From Saccharothrix sp. NRRL B-16348 (GTDB lineage: Bacteria; Actinomycetota; Actinomycetes; Mycobacteriales; Pseudonocardiaceae), in assembly GCF_001280085.1 (NCBI RefSeq), contig NZ_LGED01000241.1, forward strand, positions 1 through 64,000: a stretch of DNA of 64,000 nucleotides, given 5' to 3'. Positions 51,144 to 60,862 of the stretch are shown here, piece by piece. The notes beneath the pieces are model-generated. The model made no database searches. It was given only the letters and a program-made list of their open reading frames with translations, and was not told the origin of the DNA. The first letter of the stretch is position 1, and every line of letters begins with the position of its first letter. The position numbers were made by a program, and so were the translations under genes.

Positions 51144-52787
51144 TCACCTCAGATTGCACAAATCCAACGGCACCCCATCCGCCGTCACACACGGCAGATA
51201 CCCGGCATCCTTCATCCGCACCCGAGCCCCGTCGTGCTCCCGCACGTACGCCACGAACCGCCCCACCAACGACCCCGCCGCCGGCTCCGACCGCGTGTAC
51301 AGGTACTCCACCGTCCAGAACGGGTAGCCCGCCTCCACCCCCGCCGCCGCGTCGAACACCTTCCCGTTCAACGACAACGCGGTCAACGCGTTGGTCTTGC
51401 GCGCCTCAGCCACCGAAGGCGCGTCCGCGTACCCGATCGCACCCTCGACCGCGCCGATCTCCCGCACCACGTCCGCGTTCTTGTCCCGCTCGCACCGGAT
51501 CACCGGCGCCTCCGGCGCACGGTCCTTCACCCGGCAGTCGTTGGACGACAACGCGCCTTCGCCGGTCTCCAGCACCCGCCGCTCGAACAGCTCCCGCGTC
51601 CCCGACTCGCCGCCCCGCCCCACGATCCGGATCGGCAACGGCGCACCACCCCGCAGCTGGCTCCAATCGGTGTAGACACCCGCGTAGATGCCGCGCAGCT
51701 GCTCCACCGTGATGGTGTCGAGGCCGACCGAGCTGTGCACCACCACGTGGTAGACCACGATCGCCAACTGCTGCGCGAAGACTCCTTGCACCTCCTGCTT
51801 GCCGTCCGACAACGCCACCATCCCGTCGCCGTCCGCACCTCCCGCCACCTCGCGCACCCCTTGGATGCTCCCCGTCGCGGACGTGGTGATCTCCGCACCG
51901 GGGCACGCCCGCTCGTACTGGTCGGCGATGGCGGCCATGGTCGGCATGAACACGCTCGACCCCTCCACCTGCAGCTTGCCCGTCGCGCACGCCACGGTCG
52001 CGTCGGTCGACGTCGGCGGCCACGCCAGCACGAGCACGAGCACCGCCGCCAGCAACGCGGCCAGGCCACCGGTCAGCCTCGGCAGTGTCAGCAGCCGTTC
52101 GGGGCGCTCGTCGTGCACGATCCCCGCGCCGCCGAGGCTGCCGACGACCTTCACGTCCTTGCCCAACTCACCTTCGCGGTTGCCGTCCGGCTCACGCAGC
52201 ACCACCAGCAGCTTGAACTTCTGCTTGCGCCGCAGCACGAGCTTCTCCAGCCGCACGCCGTGCCACACGGGCTCGCCCGGCGGGTCCGCGGGCACCGCCA
52301 GCCCACCCCACTTGGCCACGCGCTGCGCCATCCGCTCCCGCACGGTCGGCAGCGTCGCCTTCGCCGGGCTCGCCTCGGAGCCGAAGAACTGGAGGCTGCG
52401 CCGGATCTCGGCCTTCATCTCGTCCGAGCCCGCCTCGGACACCCGCGCGTTCCACACGACCCGGTTGCCGAAGGTGAACGTCAGCGGCTTGTCGAAGTCC
52501 TCGCCGTCGATGTCGTAGCTGCCGGTGTTGCGCACCCGGATCACCACGATGCTCATCCGGTCCAGGACCCGCACCAACTCCCTCAACTGGGGCGAGTTCG
52601 GGTCCGTCCCGTCGTGCAGCTGCTCGGGACCGAGACCGATCTTGGAGTTGTAGAGGACCCGGAACCCGAGCCTCTTGCGGCGCACGAAGAGCCGGTCGAT
52701 GACCGGCGTCGCGAACAGCAGCCCGATCGCGAGCAGCACCGGACCGGGACCACCGAGGAAGTCCAACGCGGAACGCAGCACCTGCAC
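51144..52787 (-). CDS. Membrane-tethered PstS-like solute-binding protein
   Basis: Encodes 547 aa. An N-terminal membrane helix (PVLLAIGLLFATPVID), a roughly 190-aa domain of unknown type (MSIVVIRVRNTGSYDIDGED), a second helix (LAALLAAVLVLVLAWPP) and a C-terminal substrate-binding domain of the PstS type (GSSVFMPTMAAIADQYER, ATGSIQGVREVAGG, RGGESGTRELFERR) that lies outside the cell. The Ser-Gly-Thr site resembles phosphate-binding loops. GTG 52787 is the start; it follows the AMIN-like gene by 86 nt and so may be in its operon. Confidence 0.8.
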   Translation of the reverse strand: MQVLRSALDFLGGPGPVLLAIGLLFATPVIDRLFVRRKRLGFRVLYNSKIGLGPEQLHDGTDPNSPQLRELVRVLDRMSIVVIRVRNTGSYDIDGEDFDKPLTFTFGNRVVWNARVSEAGSDEMKAEIRRSLQFFGSEASPAKATLPTVRERMAQRVAKWGGLAVPADPPGEPVWHGVRLEKLVLRRKQKFKLLVVLREPDGNREGELGKDVKVVGSLGGAGIVHDERPERLLTLPRLTGGLAALLAAVLVLVLAWPPTSTDATVACATGKLQVEGSSVFMPTMAAIADQYERACPGAEITTSATGSIQGVREVAGGADGDGMVALSDGKQEVQGVFAQQLAIVVYHVVVHSSVGLDTITVEQLRGIYAGVYTDWSQLRGGAPLPIRIVGRGGESGTRELFERRVLETGEGALSSNDCRVKDRAPEAPVIRCERDKNADVVREIGAVEGAIGYADAPSVAEARKTNALTALSLNGKVFDAAAGVEAGYPFWTVEYLYTRSEPAAGSLVGRFVAYVREHDGARVRMKDAGYLPCVTADGVPLDLCNLR

Positions 52788-52873
52788 ACCGAATTCTCGG
52801 TCGGCGGACCGACCGAGAACCCGATCACCGCCGGGAGTTCACCGTGACTTCACCGGACGTCAAGGGAGTCGGA

Positions 52874-53404
52874 TCAGTGCCCGACGTCGATCACCAAGCG
52901 GGTGGGCGAGTCGAGCAGGAACACGCGGTGCCACGAGTCGCGCCGCATGCCGAGCCCGACGGTGAGGTTGGCCTCGAAGTCACCCGTGATCGCGAACGCC
53001 TGGACGTTCGTCAACGCGGGCGTCTCGAACTGCCGGGGACCCGTGTAGGTGAGGTTGCCGTTGTCGTCGTGCGCGGCGGCCGGCGCGAGCCGCACTTCCA
53101 GGAAGTAGGCGCCGGGCAACGACACGGGATGGCCGGACCCGTCCTGGTAGAGCTGGTCGACGCTGCGGATGAAGAACTCCGGCCGGTGGCCGGCGAGGTC
53201 GAGCACGACGCGGTCGAACGCCACGTGTCTCCCGGTCCGGACTCCGGTCAACACCGGCGTCTGCGTCATCGCCGACGCACCCGACACACCCGACGCGCCC
53301 GACACGCCCGACACGCCCGACGCAGCGGACGCAGCCGGGACCACACCCCCGACCACGGCCATGGCGAACACGAGCAGTGCGAGTTTCCTGAGGCGGCTGT
53401 TCAT
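52874..53404 (-). CDS. Secreted AMIN-like domain protein
   Basis: Encodes 176 aa. Signal peptide (NSRLRKLALLVFAMAVVGG to PAASA), a repeated Ala/Ser/Gly/Val linker (ASGVSGVSGASGVSG) and an AMIN-like domain (DRVVLDLAGHRPEFFIRSVD, YFLEVRLAPAAAHDDNG, HRVFLLDSPTRLVIDVG). AMIN-type domains bind cell wall. ATG 53404 has GGAGGG 5 nt upstream. Lies between polysaccharide deacetylase and PstS-like genes on the same strand. Confidence 0.85.
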   Translation of the reverse strand: MNSRLRKLALLVFAMAVVGGVVPAASAASGVSGVSGASGVSGASAMTQTPVLTGVRTGRHVAFDRVVLDLAGHRPEFFIRSVDQLYQDGSGHPVSLPGAYFLEVRLAPAAAHDDNGNLTYTGPRQFETPALTNVQAFAITGDFEANLTVGLGMRRDSWHRVFLLDSPTRLVIDVGH

Positions 53405-53465
53405 GACGACCCTCCAAGGGCTCACCCGGCTGAGTGCCGGTACACCCATACAGACGTGTCGCACG

Positions 53466-54293
53466 TCACACGGTTGCCTGCGAATCGGCCAGGAAGTCGC
53501 CCAGCACGACCGGCGTCACCCCGTCCAGCTTGCAGCGCTCCAGGAACGCCAGGAAGTCCTCCACGAACGTGTGCCGGAAGTGCATGAGCACGATGTCGCC
53601 CGCGTTCAACCGACCGCCCGCCTGGAACTGCACGACACCGTCGTTGACCGCCGCCGTCCACATGACCAGCGCGGTGAACCCGCAGTCGGCGGCCGCCCGG
53701 CGCGTGGTGTGGTCGAAGTTGCCGAACGGCGGCCGGAACAGCTTCGGCCGCGCGCCGAGCTGCGCGCGGAGCAGGTCGGCGTTGCCGCAGATCTCGCCGC
53801 GCTGGAACTCGTACGACGTGCCCGTCAGGTCCGGGTGCGTGGCAGTGTGCGCGTGGACCGTCGCGACGTCGTCGAAGCCCTTGAAGTAGTCGGCGTGCCC
53901 GTCCACGTGCTTCGAGTTGAGGAACAACGTCGGCTCGACACCGCTCTTGCGCATCAACTCGACCGCGGCCGGGTGGCGAACGGCGCCGTCGTCGATCGTG
54001 ATGAACACGTACGGCCGGTCGGTCTCGATCCGCCGGACCACCGGCACCATGCCGTCCACGATCAGTGGCACGTGCTGCTGGGGCGTGCCGAACGCGTAGG
54101 GCTGCTGGAAGACGGGAATGGTGGTCCCTCCGGGGCCGGGCACGGCCGTCGGCGGGGTGGTGGTCGTCGTTGTCACGGCTGTCGTGGTCGTCGTGCCGGC
54201 CGCCGACGGGTCCTGCCGGGCTTCCGGCTGCGACGAGCACGCGCACACCACCGCGACGACGGCGGCCAGGACCGCCACTCCCCTGGGTCTCAT
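53466..54293 (-). CDS. Polysaccharide deacetylase lipoprotein (NodB domain)
   Basis: Encodes 275 aa. A lipobox-like end (VVAVVCACSSQ) and Thr/Pro-rich linker indicate a lipoprotein. The NodB domain has a double Asp in FITIDDGAVR, HxxxH in VHAHTATHPDLTG, RPPFG and late His in IVLMHFRHTF. It deacetylates peptidoglycan or another polysaccharide. ATG 54293; the strong palindromes upstream suggest regulation. Confidence 0.92.
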   Translation of the reverse strand: MRPRGVAVLAAVVAVVCACSSQPEARQDPSAAGTTTTTAVTTTTTTPPTAVPGPGGTTIPVFQQPYAFGTPQQHVPLIVDGMVPVVRRIETDRPYVFITIDDGAVRHPAAVELMRKSGVEPTLFLNSKHVDGHADYFKGFDDVATVHAHTATHPDLTGTSYEFQRGEICGNADLLRAQLGARPKLFRPPFGNFDHTTRRAAADCGFTALVMWTAAVNDGVVQFQAGGRLNAGDIVLMHFRHTFVEDFLAFLERCKLDGVTPVVLGDFLADSQATV

Positions 54294-54314
54294 CCGAAAT
54301 TTCCCCTCGAACGG

Positions 54315-54349
54315 GCGTCACCCATTCAGGTGACGCTCACTCGAGTGAG
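54315..54349. promoter_or_regulatory. Overlapping palindromes before the deacetylase gene
   Basis: GCGTCACC-N6-GGTGACGC (54315-54336) and CTCACTCGAGTGAG (54336-54349) are perfect inverted repeats that share one base. They lie 22 nt upstream of the deacetylase start, so they may control it or the divergent PEBP gene. Confidence 0.5.
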
Positions 54350-54468
54350 ACGCCACGAGGATCACTCAGGTTGCTCACAGATCGACAACACCACCCCGTC
54401 TGCGCCCCTCCCACCCCGGCGATAGGGTCGTGCGGGTCTGTCCCGCAAGATCACGTGTGGAGGACCTG

Positions 54469-54996
54469 ATGAGCCTCGAACGCCCCGTCGCGCCCGACCC
54501 CTACGCCCTCCTGCCGCAGGTGGCGTCGTTCACCGTCAGCTCGACCGACGTGTCCGACGGCCAACACCTGGCCGAGGCGCACGTGTTCGAGGGCGGCAAC
54601 ACCTCGCCGCAGCTGAGCTGGACCGGGTTCCCGGAGGAGACCAAGAGCTTCGTGGTGACCTGCTTCGACCCGGACGCCCCGACCCCCTCGGGCTTCTGGC
54701 ACTGGGTCGCGGTGAACCTCCCGGCGTCCGTCACCTCGCTCGACACCGGCGCGGGCGCCTCGGACGACGCGCTGCCCGCCGGCGCGTTCCACGTCCGCAG
54801 CGACTTCGGCACCCGCGCGTTCGGCGGCGCCGCCCCACCGGCCGGCGACCAGGTGCACCGGTACTACTTCGTGGTGCACGCGGTCGACGTCGACAAGCTG
54901 GACGTGGACGGCGACGCCTCCCCCGCCGTGGTGAGCTTCAACCTGGCGTTCCACACGCTGGCCCGCGCGATCCTCGTGCCGACCTACGCACACTGA
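54469..54996 (+). CDS. YbhB/YbcL-family Raf-kinase-inhibitor-like protein (PEBP)
   Basis: Encodes 175 aa. The PEBP signature is [20 protein letters not shown] with [19 protein letters not shown] and [11 protein letters not shown]. Small-molecule or anion-binding protein; role in bacteria unclear. No signal peptide. ATG 54469 has GGAGG 6 nt upstream. Between the secreted-protein operon and mtr. Confidence 0.95.
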   Translation: MSLERPVAPDPYALLPQVASFTVSSTDVSDGQHLAEAHVFEGGNTSPQLSWTGFPEETKSFVVTCFDPDAPTPSGFWHWVAVNLPASVTSLDTGAGASDDALPAGAFHVRSDFGTRAFGGAAPPAGDQVHRYYFVVHAVDVDKLDVDGDASPAVVSFNLAFHTLARAILVPTYAH

Positions 54997-55020
54997 ACAC
55001 CGCCGAAGACCCACGACCCC

Positions 55021-55038
55021 GACCACCGAACCGTGGTC
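55021..55038 (+). terminator. Weak hairpin after PEBP gene
   Basis: GACCAC-N6-GTGGTC forms a 6-bp stem 25 nt after the stop. It may be a weak terminator before mtr. Confidence 0.4.
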
Positions 55039-55106
55039 CAAACCCGCCGACCGATCGACACCGACCACCGGGAACAAGCGCCTCACGTCGCGGGTTGCAG
55101 CACGAC

Positions 55107-56483
55107 GTGAGGCACTTCGACCTGGTCATCATCGGCACCGGTTCCGGCAACTCCATCGCGGACGAGCGGTTCGCCGGCTGGAACATCGCGATCGTCGAGA
55201 AGGGTGTGTTCGGCGGCACGTGCCTGAACGTCGGGTGCATCCCCACGAAGATGTTCGTGCACACCGCCGACGTCGCCGCCGCACCCGCCTCGGGCGCGCG
55301 GCTGGGCGTGGACGCCCACCTGGACGGCGTGCGGTGGACCGACGTGCGTGACCGGATCTTCGGCCGCATCGACCCGATCTCCGAGGGTGGCCGCCACTGG
55401 CGGGCCGAGGAGAACGCCAACGTCACCGTCTACGCGGGCACGGCCCGGTTCACCGGCCCGAAGACCCTCGACACGGGCACCGGCGAGGTGATCACCGCGG
55501 ACCGGTTCGTGCTCGCCGCGGGCAGCCGCCCGGTCATCCCGGACGTCGCCGACCTCGACTCCGTCGGCTACCACACCAGCGACACGATCATGCGGCTCGA
55601 CGCCCTGCCCCCTCGCCTCACCATCCTGGGCAGCGGTTTCGTGGCGGCGGAGTTCGCGCACGTGTTCTCGTCGTTCGGCGTGCGGGTGACCGTGGTCGGG
55701 CGGTCCGACCAGCTCCTGCGCCACGAGGACCACGAGATCGCCACCCGGTTCACCGAGACCGCCTCGGCGAAGTGGGACGTGCGGCTCAAGCGCAAGGCGG
55801 TGCGGGCCGAGCGGGTCGACGGCGTGGTGCGGCTGCACCTGGAGGGCCCGGACGGTGCCGAGGTCGTGGAGTCCGAGGAGCTGCTGGTCGCGGTCGGCCG
55901 CACACCCAACTCGGACCTGCTCGACCTGGCCGCCACCGGCGTGGACGTGCACCCCGACGGCCGCGTGGTCGTGGACGAGCACCAGCGCACGTCCGTCGAG
56001 GGCATCTACGCGCTGGGCGACGTCAGCTCGGAGTACCAGCTCAAGCACGTGGCCAACCACGAGGCGCGGGTCGTGCAGCACAACCTGCTGCACCCGGACG
56101 AGCCGATCGCCTCGGACCACCGGTTCGTGCCGGCGGCCGTCTTCTCGTCGCCGCAGATCGCGTCGGTCGGGTTGACCGAGGAGCAGGCCGTCGAGCGCGG
56201 CGTGCGGTACGTGGCGGCGTCGCAGGCCTACGCGTCGATCGCGTACGGCTGGGCGATGGAGGACACGACCGGGTTCGCGAAGGTGCTGGCCGACCCCGAC
56301 ACGGGCCTGATCCTGGGCGCGCACGTGATCGGGCCGCAGGCGTCGAGCGTGATCCAGCCGGTGATCCAGGCGATGAGCTTCGGCCTCGACGCCCGGACGA
56401 TGGCCCGCGGGCAGTACTGGATCCACCCGGCGATGCCCGAGGTCATCGAGAACGCGCTGCTCAACCTGCCCCTGGCGAACTGA
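55107..56483 (+). CDS. mtr: Mycothione reductase
   Basis: Encodes 458 aa. Flavin disulfide reductase with FAD site [14 protein letters not shown], redox-active [14 protein letters not shown] site [17 protein letters not shown] and C-terminal [13 protein letters not shown]. It reduces mycothione to mycothiol with NADPH. GTG 55107 ([15 protein letters not shown]) fits the family; TTG 55095 would add four residues. A terminator follows at 56511. Confidence 0.95.
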   Translation: MRHFDLVIIGTGSGNSIADERFAGWNIAIVEKGVFGGTCLNVGCIPTKMFVHTADVAAAPASGARLGVDAHLDGVRWTDVRDRIFGRIDPISEGGRHWRAEENANVTVYAGTARFTGPKTLDTGTGEVITADRFVLAAGSRPVIPDVADLDSVGYHTSDTIMRLDALPPRLTILGSGFVAAEFAHVFSSFGVRVTVVGRSDQLLRHEDHEIATRFTETASAKWDVRLKRKAVRAERVDGVVRLHLEGPDGAEVVESEELLVAVGRTPNSDLLDLAATGVDVHPDGRVVVDEHQRTSVEGIYALGDVSSEYQLKHVANHEARVVQHNLLHPDEPIASDHRFVPAAVFSSPQIASVGLTEEQAVERGVRYVAASQAYASIAYGWAMEDTTGFAKVLADPDTGLILGAHVIGPQASSVIQPVIQAMSFGLDARTMARGQYWIHPAMPEVIENALLNLPLAN

Positions 56484-56510
56484 GCGCCCGCGCGAGCAGC
56501 ACGGACACAG

Positions 56511-56547
56511 GAGACCCGGTCGTACCCCTCGTGCGACCGGGTCTCCG
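56511..56547. terminator. Intrinsic terminator after mtr
   Basis: GGAGACCCGGTCG (56511-56523) and CGACCGGGTCTCC (56535-56547) make a perfect 13-bp stem with an 11-nt loop, followed by GTTCTGT. Confidence 0.85.
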
Positions 56548-56679
56548 TTCTGTCCGTAACCGACACATCGCGCCGGGAAGTCGAGGCGTTATCAGGTACC
56601 GAAGCCGGCACCGAACCGCCCGGACCTCACCGAGCCAAACCACACAGAGCCGGACCGCACAGGGCTGGACCGTGCGGGG

Positions 56680-57972
56680 CTAGACCGTGCGCGGCCGACC
56701 GGCGACCCACCCGAGACCGGTCAGCACCACCAGCAACCCCACCAGGACCAGCATCGACACCGTCCAGGTGCCCGTCACACCCCGCAGCACCCCGAACGCG
56801 AACGGCCCGGCCGCCGAGATCAGGTACCCGATGCTCTGCGCCATCGCCGACAGCCGCGCCGTGTCCGCGCCGGACGCCGTCCGCAACGAGATCACCAGCA
56901 GCGCGAGCGGGAACATGCCCATCCCCACGCCGATCAGCACGACCCACAACCCGGGCGCCGCGCCGGGCGCGAGGGCCAGCCCGAGCACGCCCAGCACCGA
57001 CAGCACGCCCAGCACCAGGACCAGCCACGACTGCCCCGACCACCGCGCGGCCAACGGCGGCACGATCAGGCTCACCGGCACGCCGAGCACCATCGTGATG
57101 GCCAGCAGCAGCCCGGCCGTCGTCCGGTCCACCCCGGCGTCGACGAGGATCTGCGGCAACCAGCCCATCACCGTGTACGCCAACAGCGACTGAAGCCCGA
57201 AGAACACCGTGATCACCCAGGCGAGCGGGCTGCGGAACAACGACCGCCCGGCCCGCACCGGCCGCACCACCGGCCGTGCGGACAACCCGTGCCGCGCACC
57301 GGCCAGCCACACCAGCAACGCCGCCGCCGACAGGAACGCCCAGGCGCCGACGGCCAACCGCCAGGAGCCGAACGTCGACTCCAGCCCCGGCGTGAACGCC
57401 GCGCCCAACGCCGCGCCGGCCGCCAGCGCCGCCGTGTAGACACCCGTCACCAGGCCGACCCGGCCCGGGAACGACTCCTTCACCACCACCGGGATCAGCA
57501 CGTTGCACACCGCGATGCCCGCGCACGCGATGAACGTGCCGCCGAGCACCGCCGCCGGGCCGTCCACGACGCGCAGCACCAGGCCGACCGTCAGCACGAG
57601 CAACGACAGCGCGACCGCCCGGGCCATCCCGAGCCGCCGACCCATCCAGGGCGCGAGGAACGCGGCGAAACCGAAGCACAGCGTCGGCACGGCGGTCAGC
57701 ACGCTCGTCCACGCGGTGGAGACGCCCAACGACGTGCGCACATCACCCAGCACGGACGCCAGGCTCGTCACGGCGGGGCGGAGGTTCGCGGCGGCCAGCG
57801 CTACGCCGATCGCCAACAGGGTGCTGCCGACCAGGGCAACTTGGCGGTTCCGCCGCACCTCACCCACGGCAGTGCGGCCAGGATGGTCGGCGATCGTCGC
57901 ATCGGCACCGCCATCGGTGGCAATGTGGGCGTTCGACGGTGACCAGTCTGGCCGGGTCTGCTGGATTGGCAC
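56680..57972 (-). CDS. MFS transporter of the CynX/NimT type
   Basis: Encodes 430 aa with about 12 membrane helices and a roughly 45-aa hydrophilic N-terminus. Characteristic pieces are VALAAANLRPAVTSLASVLG, PTLCFGFAAFLAPWMGRRLG and NVLIPVVVKESFPGRVGLVTG, as in CynX-family exporters. GTG 57972 lies 6 nt after GATAGT (57984-57979, minus), so it is leaderless. Divergent from a GntR gene 47 nt away. Confidence 0.9.
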   Translation of the reverse strand: MPIQQTRPDWSPSNAHIATDGGADATIADHPGRTAVGEVRRNRQVALVGSTLLAIGVALAAANLRPAVTSLASVLGDVRTSLGVSTAWTSVLTAVPTLCFGFAAFLAPWMGRRLGMARAVALSLLVLTVGLVLRVVDGPAAVLGGTFIACAGIAVCNVLIPVVVKESFPGRVGLVTGVYTAALAAGAALGAAFTPGLESTFGSWRLAVGAWAFLSAAALLVWLAGARHGLSARPVVRPVRAGRSLFRSPLAWVITVFFGLQSLLAYTVMGWLPQILVDAGVDRTTAGLLLAITMVLGVPVSLIVPPLAARWSGQSWLVLVLGVLSVLGVLGLALAPGAAPGLWVVLIGVGMGMFPLALLVISLRTASGADTARLSAMAQSIGYLISAAGPFAFGVLRGVTGTWTVSMLVLVGLLVVLTGLGWVAGRPRTV

Positions 57973-57978
57973 CGGCCT

Positions 57979-57999
57979 ACTATCGCAGACATGGGATGT
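57979..57999. promoter_or_regulatory. -10 of MFS gene and palindrome near GntR start
   Basis: ACATGGGATGT (57989-57999) is an ACAT-N3-ATGT palindrome next to GATAGT (57984-57979, minus), the -10 of the MFS gene. It may be the GntR operator. Confidence 0.4.
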
Positions 58000-58019
58000 T
58001 CGGATGAAAGGATGTCGCT

Positions 58020-58691
58020 GTGCCGTTGGCCACTACCCGGCGGGCCGGGCTCGTCGACCAGGTGATCGACCAGATGAGGGGCGCGATCGCCGCCGGTGAA
58101 TGGCCGGTCGGCCGGCGCATCCCACCGGAGCCGGAGCTGGTCACCGCCCTGGGCGTGGGTCGCAACACCGTGCGGGAGGCGGTGCGCGCGTTGTCCCACG
58201 CCGGTCTGCTGGAGGTGCGGCAGGGCGACGGCACGTTCGTCCGCGCGACCAGCGAGCTGTCCGGCGCCGTCCGCCGGATGTGCGGCAGCGAGCTGCGCGA
58301 GGTCCTCCAGGTGCGCCGGACGCTGGAGGTGGAGGGCGCCCGCCTGGCCGCGACCCACCGCACCGACGAGGAGGTCCGCAGGCTCGAGGAACTGCTGGCC
58401 GAGCGGGACGAGGCGCTGACCGCGAAGGACTGGGCACGGCTGGTGGAGCGGGACACCGCGTTCCACGTGATGCTCGTCCAGTGCTCGCACAACACCCTGC
58501 TGGCCGAGCTGTACCAGGGTCTGACCGAGGCGGTCCGGGCCAGCATCACGGCCACCGTGGAAACCGACCACGAGGACGACCACGTGTCGCACACCGGCCT
58601 GCTCGACGCCGTGCGCGACCGTGACGCGGCCCGGGCCGCGGCCGAGGCGGGCGGCTTCCTGGAGGAGTTGTTGGAGCGGCACAAGGACTGA
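58020..58691 (+). CDS. GntR/FadR-family regulator
   Basis: Encodes 223 aa. N-terminal winged helix (RAGLVDQVIDQMRGAIAAGE, ELVTALGVGRNTVREAVRAL) and an FCD effector domain with His (HVMLVQCSHN) and Asp-His (DHEDDHVSHTGLLDAV) for metal and ligand binding. GTG 58020 has AAAGGA 8 nt upstream. It likely controls the divergent MFS gene. Confidence 0.93.
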   Translation: MPLATTRRAGLVDQVIDQMRGAIAAGEWPVGRRIPPEPELVTALGVGRNTVREAVRALSHAGLLEVRQGDGTFVRATSELSGAVRRMCGSELREVLQVRRTLEVEGARLAATHRTDEEVRRLEELLAERDEALTAKDWARLVERDTAFHVMLVQCSHNTLLAELYQGLTEAVRASITATVETDHEDDHVSHTGLLDAVRDRDAARAAAEAGGFLEELLERHKD

Positions 58692-58980
58692 GGGCGGTCC
58701 GCGACCGAGGCAGCGAGGTCATCACGCCGTTCCGGGGTCGAGGTCCGCAGGCCGACTACGACCTGCGGGCACGTCTCGCCGGCGTGCGTTCTTCCGGGCC
58801 CGCCCGGCGGGCAAGGGCTTTCACGCCGGGGCGGAGACCTCCCGCGGTGGCGGATTTCCGCAGGAGGCCTCCTGGTGAGTGGCTTGAACGGGCCCAGACC
58901 AGAACCCCGACGACCCACTTCGATAGTCGTCGCAAACGTGCCCGCCGCAACCGCGGGATGCCCGATCGTTACCTGTCACC
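58692..58980. other. Intergenic region, no supported gene
   Basis: No convincing ORF or known RNA. A GC-rich tract GCCCGCCCGGCGGGC near 58798-58812 could form a short hairpin, and short reading frames have no coding signature. Confidence 0.5.
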
Positions 58981-59889
58981 TCAAGCGGTCTCCCGCTGCT
59001 CCCAACAGTCCCGCAACGCCGCCAGGGTCGCGGTCACGGCGGGACGACGGCTCGCCTGTGTGCGCCACACCGCGAACACCCGGCGCGTCGGGGTCGGCCG
59101 GAACGGCACCGCGCGCACCGAGTCCGGCAACGCGCCGCGGCCGAGCCGGGGCAGCAGCGCCACGCCGATCCCCTTGGCCAGCAACGACAACTGCGTCTCG
59201 TACTCGGCGATCCGGTAGGCCAGGTCGGGTTCCATGCCCGCGCCGCGGAAGGTGTTCACCAGCCAGTCGTGGCAGATCGTCCCCTCCGGCTGGCAGATCC
59301 ACCGCTCGCCCGCCAAGTCCTCCGGCACGACGGAATCCCGCTCCGCCAACGGGTGCCCGACGGGCAGCAGCACGTCGGCGACGTCCTCGCCGAGCCGCAC
59401 CCGGGACACCGGCTCGGGCACGGCCAGCGGCGCGTTGACCCAGTCGTGCGTGACGGCCAGGTCCAGCTCGCCGCGCGCCACCGCCTCCAGGCAGTCCGGC
59501 GGGTCGAGTTCGACCAGCCGCACGTCCAACTGGGGGTGTCGCTCCGCCAACCGGACCACCGCCGCGGGCAGCAGGCCGCGCGCGGCGGTGGCGAACGCGC
59601 CGACCCGCAACTCGCCGACGGCGGCGCCGCGCTGCTCCTCCAACGCCACCTCGGCGTGCTCGACGAGCGCCAGCACCTGCCCGGCGGTGGCCGACAGCAG
59701 GTGCGCGGCGTCGGTCAGCGCGACACCGCGGCCACGGCGTTCCAGCAGCGTGGTGCGGGTCTCCCGTTCCAGCTTGGCGATCTGCTGCGACACCGCCGAC
59801 GGCGTGTAGCCCAACGCCGTCGCCGCCGCGCCGACCGAGCCGTGCTGCGCGACCGCGTGCAGGGCGCGGAGCCGTCCGAGATCCAACAT
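58981..59889 (-). CDS. LysR-family regulator divergent from EamA exporter
   Basis: Encodes 302 aa. HTH: LRALHAVAQHGSVGAAATAL, TPSAVSQQIAKLER; effector domain about 90-295. ATG 59889 follows TAGAAT (59901-59896) by 6 nt, so it is leaderless. It is divergent from the EamA exporter and shares a palindrome with it, which fits ArgP/LysG-like exporter control. Confidence 0.93.
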   Translation of the reverse strand: MLDLGRLRALHAVAQHGSVGAAATALGYTPSAVSQQIAKLERETRTTLLERRGRGVALTDAAHLLSATAGQVLALVEHAEVALEEQRGAAVGELRVGAFATAARGLLPAAVVRLAERHPQLDVRLVELDPPDCLEAVARGELDLAVTHDWVNAPLAVPEPVSRVRLGEDVADVLLPVGHPLAERDSVVPEDLAGERWICQPEGTICHDWLVNTFRGAGMEPDLAYRIAEYETQLSLLAKGIGVALLPRLGRGALPDSVRAVPFRPTPTRRVFAVWRTQASRRPAVTATLAALRDCWEQRETA

Positions 59890-59895
59890 GTAGCG

Positions 59896-59955
59896 ATTCT
59901 AAACCGAAAGCTTCAGCACTCGTCGCTAGTGCTAAACGGTGGGAGCGCTGAGACT
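59896..59955. promoter_or_regulatory. LysR box and divergent promoters
   Basis: AGCACT (59915-59920) and AGTGCT (59928-59933) form an inverted repeat with a 7-nt spacer. TAGAAT (minus, 59901-59896) and GAGACT (59950-59955) are -10 candidates for the LysR and EamA genes. Confidence 0.6.
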
Positions 59956-59962
59956 CGGTGGC

Positions 59963-60862
59963 GTGAAACCACGCCACGTCGCGATCGCGGTGCTCGTCGC
60001 CACCATCTGGGGGTTCAACTTCGTCGTCATCAAGGTCGGTCTGCGCGACTTCCCGCCGCTGTTCTTCTCCGCGCTGCGGTTCCTGGCCGCCGCCGTGCCG
60101 GCGCTGTGGTTCGTCGGCAGGCCCAAGGTGGCGTGGAAGTGGGTCGTCGCGGTCGCGTTGGCGCTCGGCGTGGCCAAGTTCGGGTTGGTGTTCGTCGGGA
60201 TGGCGGCCGGGATGCCCGCCGGGCTGTCGTCCCTGGTGCTGCAGAGCCAGGTGTTCTTCACCGTGCTGTTCGCGGCCGTGCTGCTGCGGGAACGGCCGCG
60301 ACCCGTGCAGCTCGCCGGGATGGGCGTGGCGGCGGCGGGGATCGTGGTGATCGCGTTCGACTACGGCGTCGGCAGCCCGATCTCGGCGTTCCTGCTGGTG
60401 GTCCTGGGCGCGGTGGCGTGGGGCCTGGCCAACGTCGCGACCCGGTACGCCCGGCCGCCGGACCCGATCAACTTCATCGTGTGGGTCAGCGCGCTGGCGG
60501 TGCTTCCGCTGCTCGGGCTGTCGCTCGTCTTCGAGGGCCCGGCCGCCGACCTGGCCGCGTTGCGGAACCTGAGCTGGACCGGCGTCGGCGCGATCCTGTT
60601 CATCGCGTGGGTGTCGACGCTGCTCGGCTTCGGGCTGTGGAACCTGCTGCTGCGGACCTACGAGGCGAGCGCCGTCGTGCCGTTCGCGCTGCTGGTGCCG
60701 GTGGCGGGGATGCTGTCCGGCTGGCTGCTGCTGGACGAGACGATCACCGCGGTCCGCCTCGGCGCGGCGGCGCTGGTGATCGTCGGCATGGCCGCGACCA
60801 CGGTGAGACGACGCGAACCCCGCGTGCCGGAGCCGGAACTGGTCGGGTCAGCCGCTCGGTAA
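59963..60862 (+). CDS. EamA/DMT-family exporter
   Basis: Encodes 299 aa with about ten helices in two repeats. First: AIAVLVATIWGFNFVVIKVG, second: AFLLVVLGAVAWGLANVATR. Related to O-acetylserine/cysteine exporters (YdeD-like). GTG 59963 lies 7 nt after GAGACT, so it is probably leaderless. Convergent with the NB-ARC gene, overlapping by 15 nt. Confidence 0.92.
   Translation: MKPRHVAIAVLVATIWGFNFVVIKVGLRDFPPLFFSALRFLAAAVPALWFVGRPKVAWKWVVAVALALGVAKFGLVFVGMAAGMPAGLSSLVLQSQVFFTVLFAAVLLRERPRPVQLAGMGVAAAGIVVIAFDYGVGSPISAFLLVVLGAVAWGLANVATRYARPPDPINFIVWVSALAVLPLLGLSLVFEGPAADLAALRNLSWTGVGAILFIAWVSTLLGFGLWNLLLRTYEASAVVPFALLVPVAGMLSGWLLLDETITAVRLGAAALVIVGMAATTVRRREPRVPEPELVGSAAR

Noticed and set aside
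58798..58812. Hairpin GCCCGCC/GGCGGGC as terminator after GntR gene
   Set aside because: Loop would be too small and the distance from the stop is over 100 nt.
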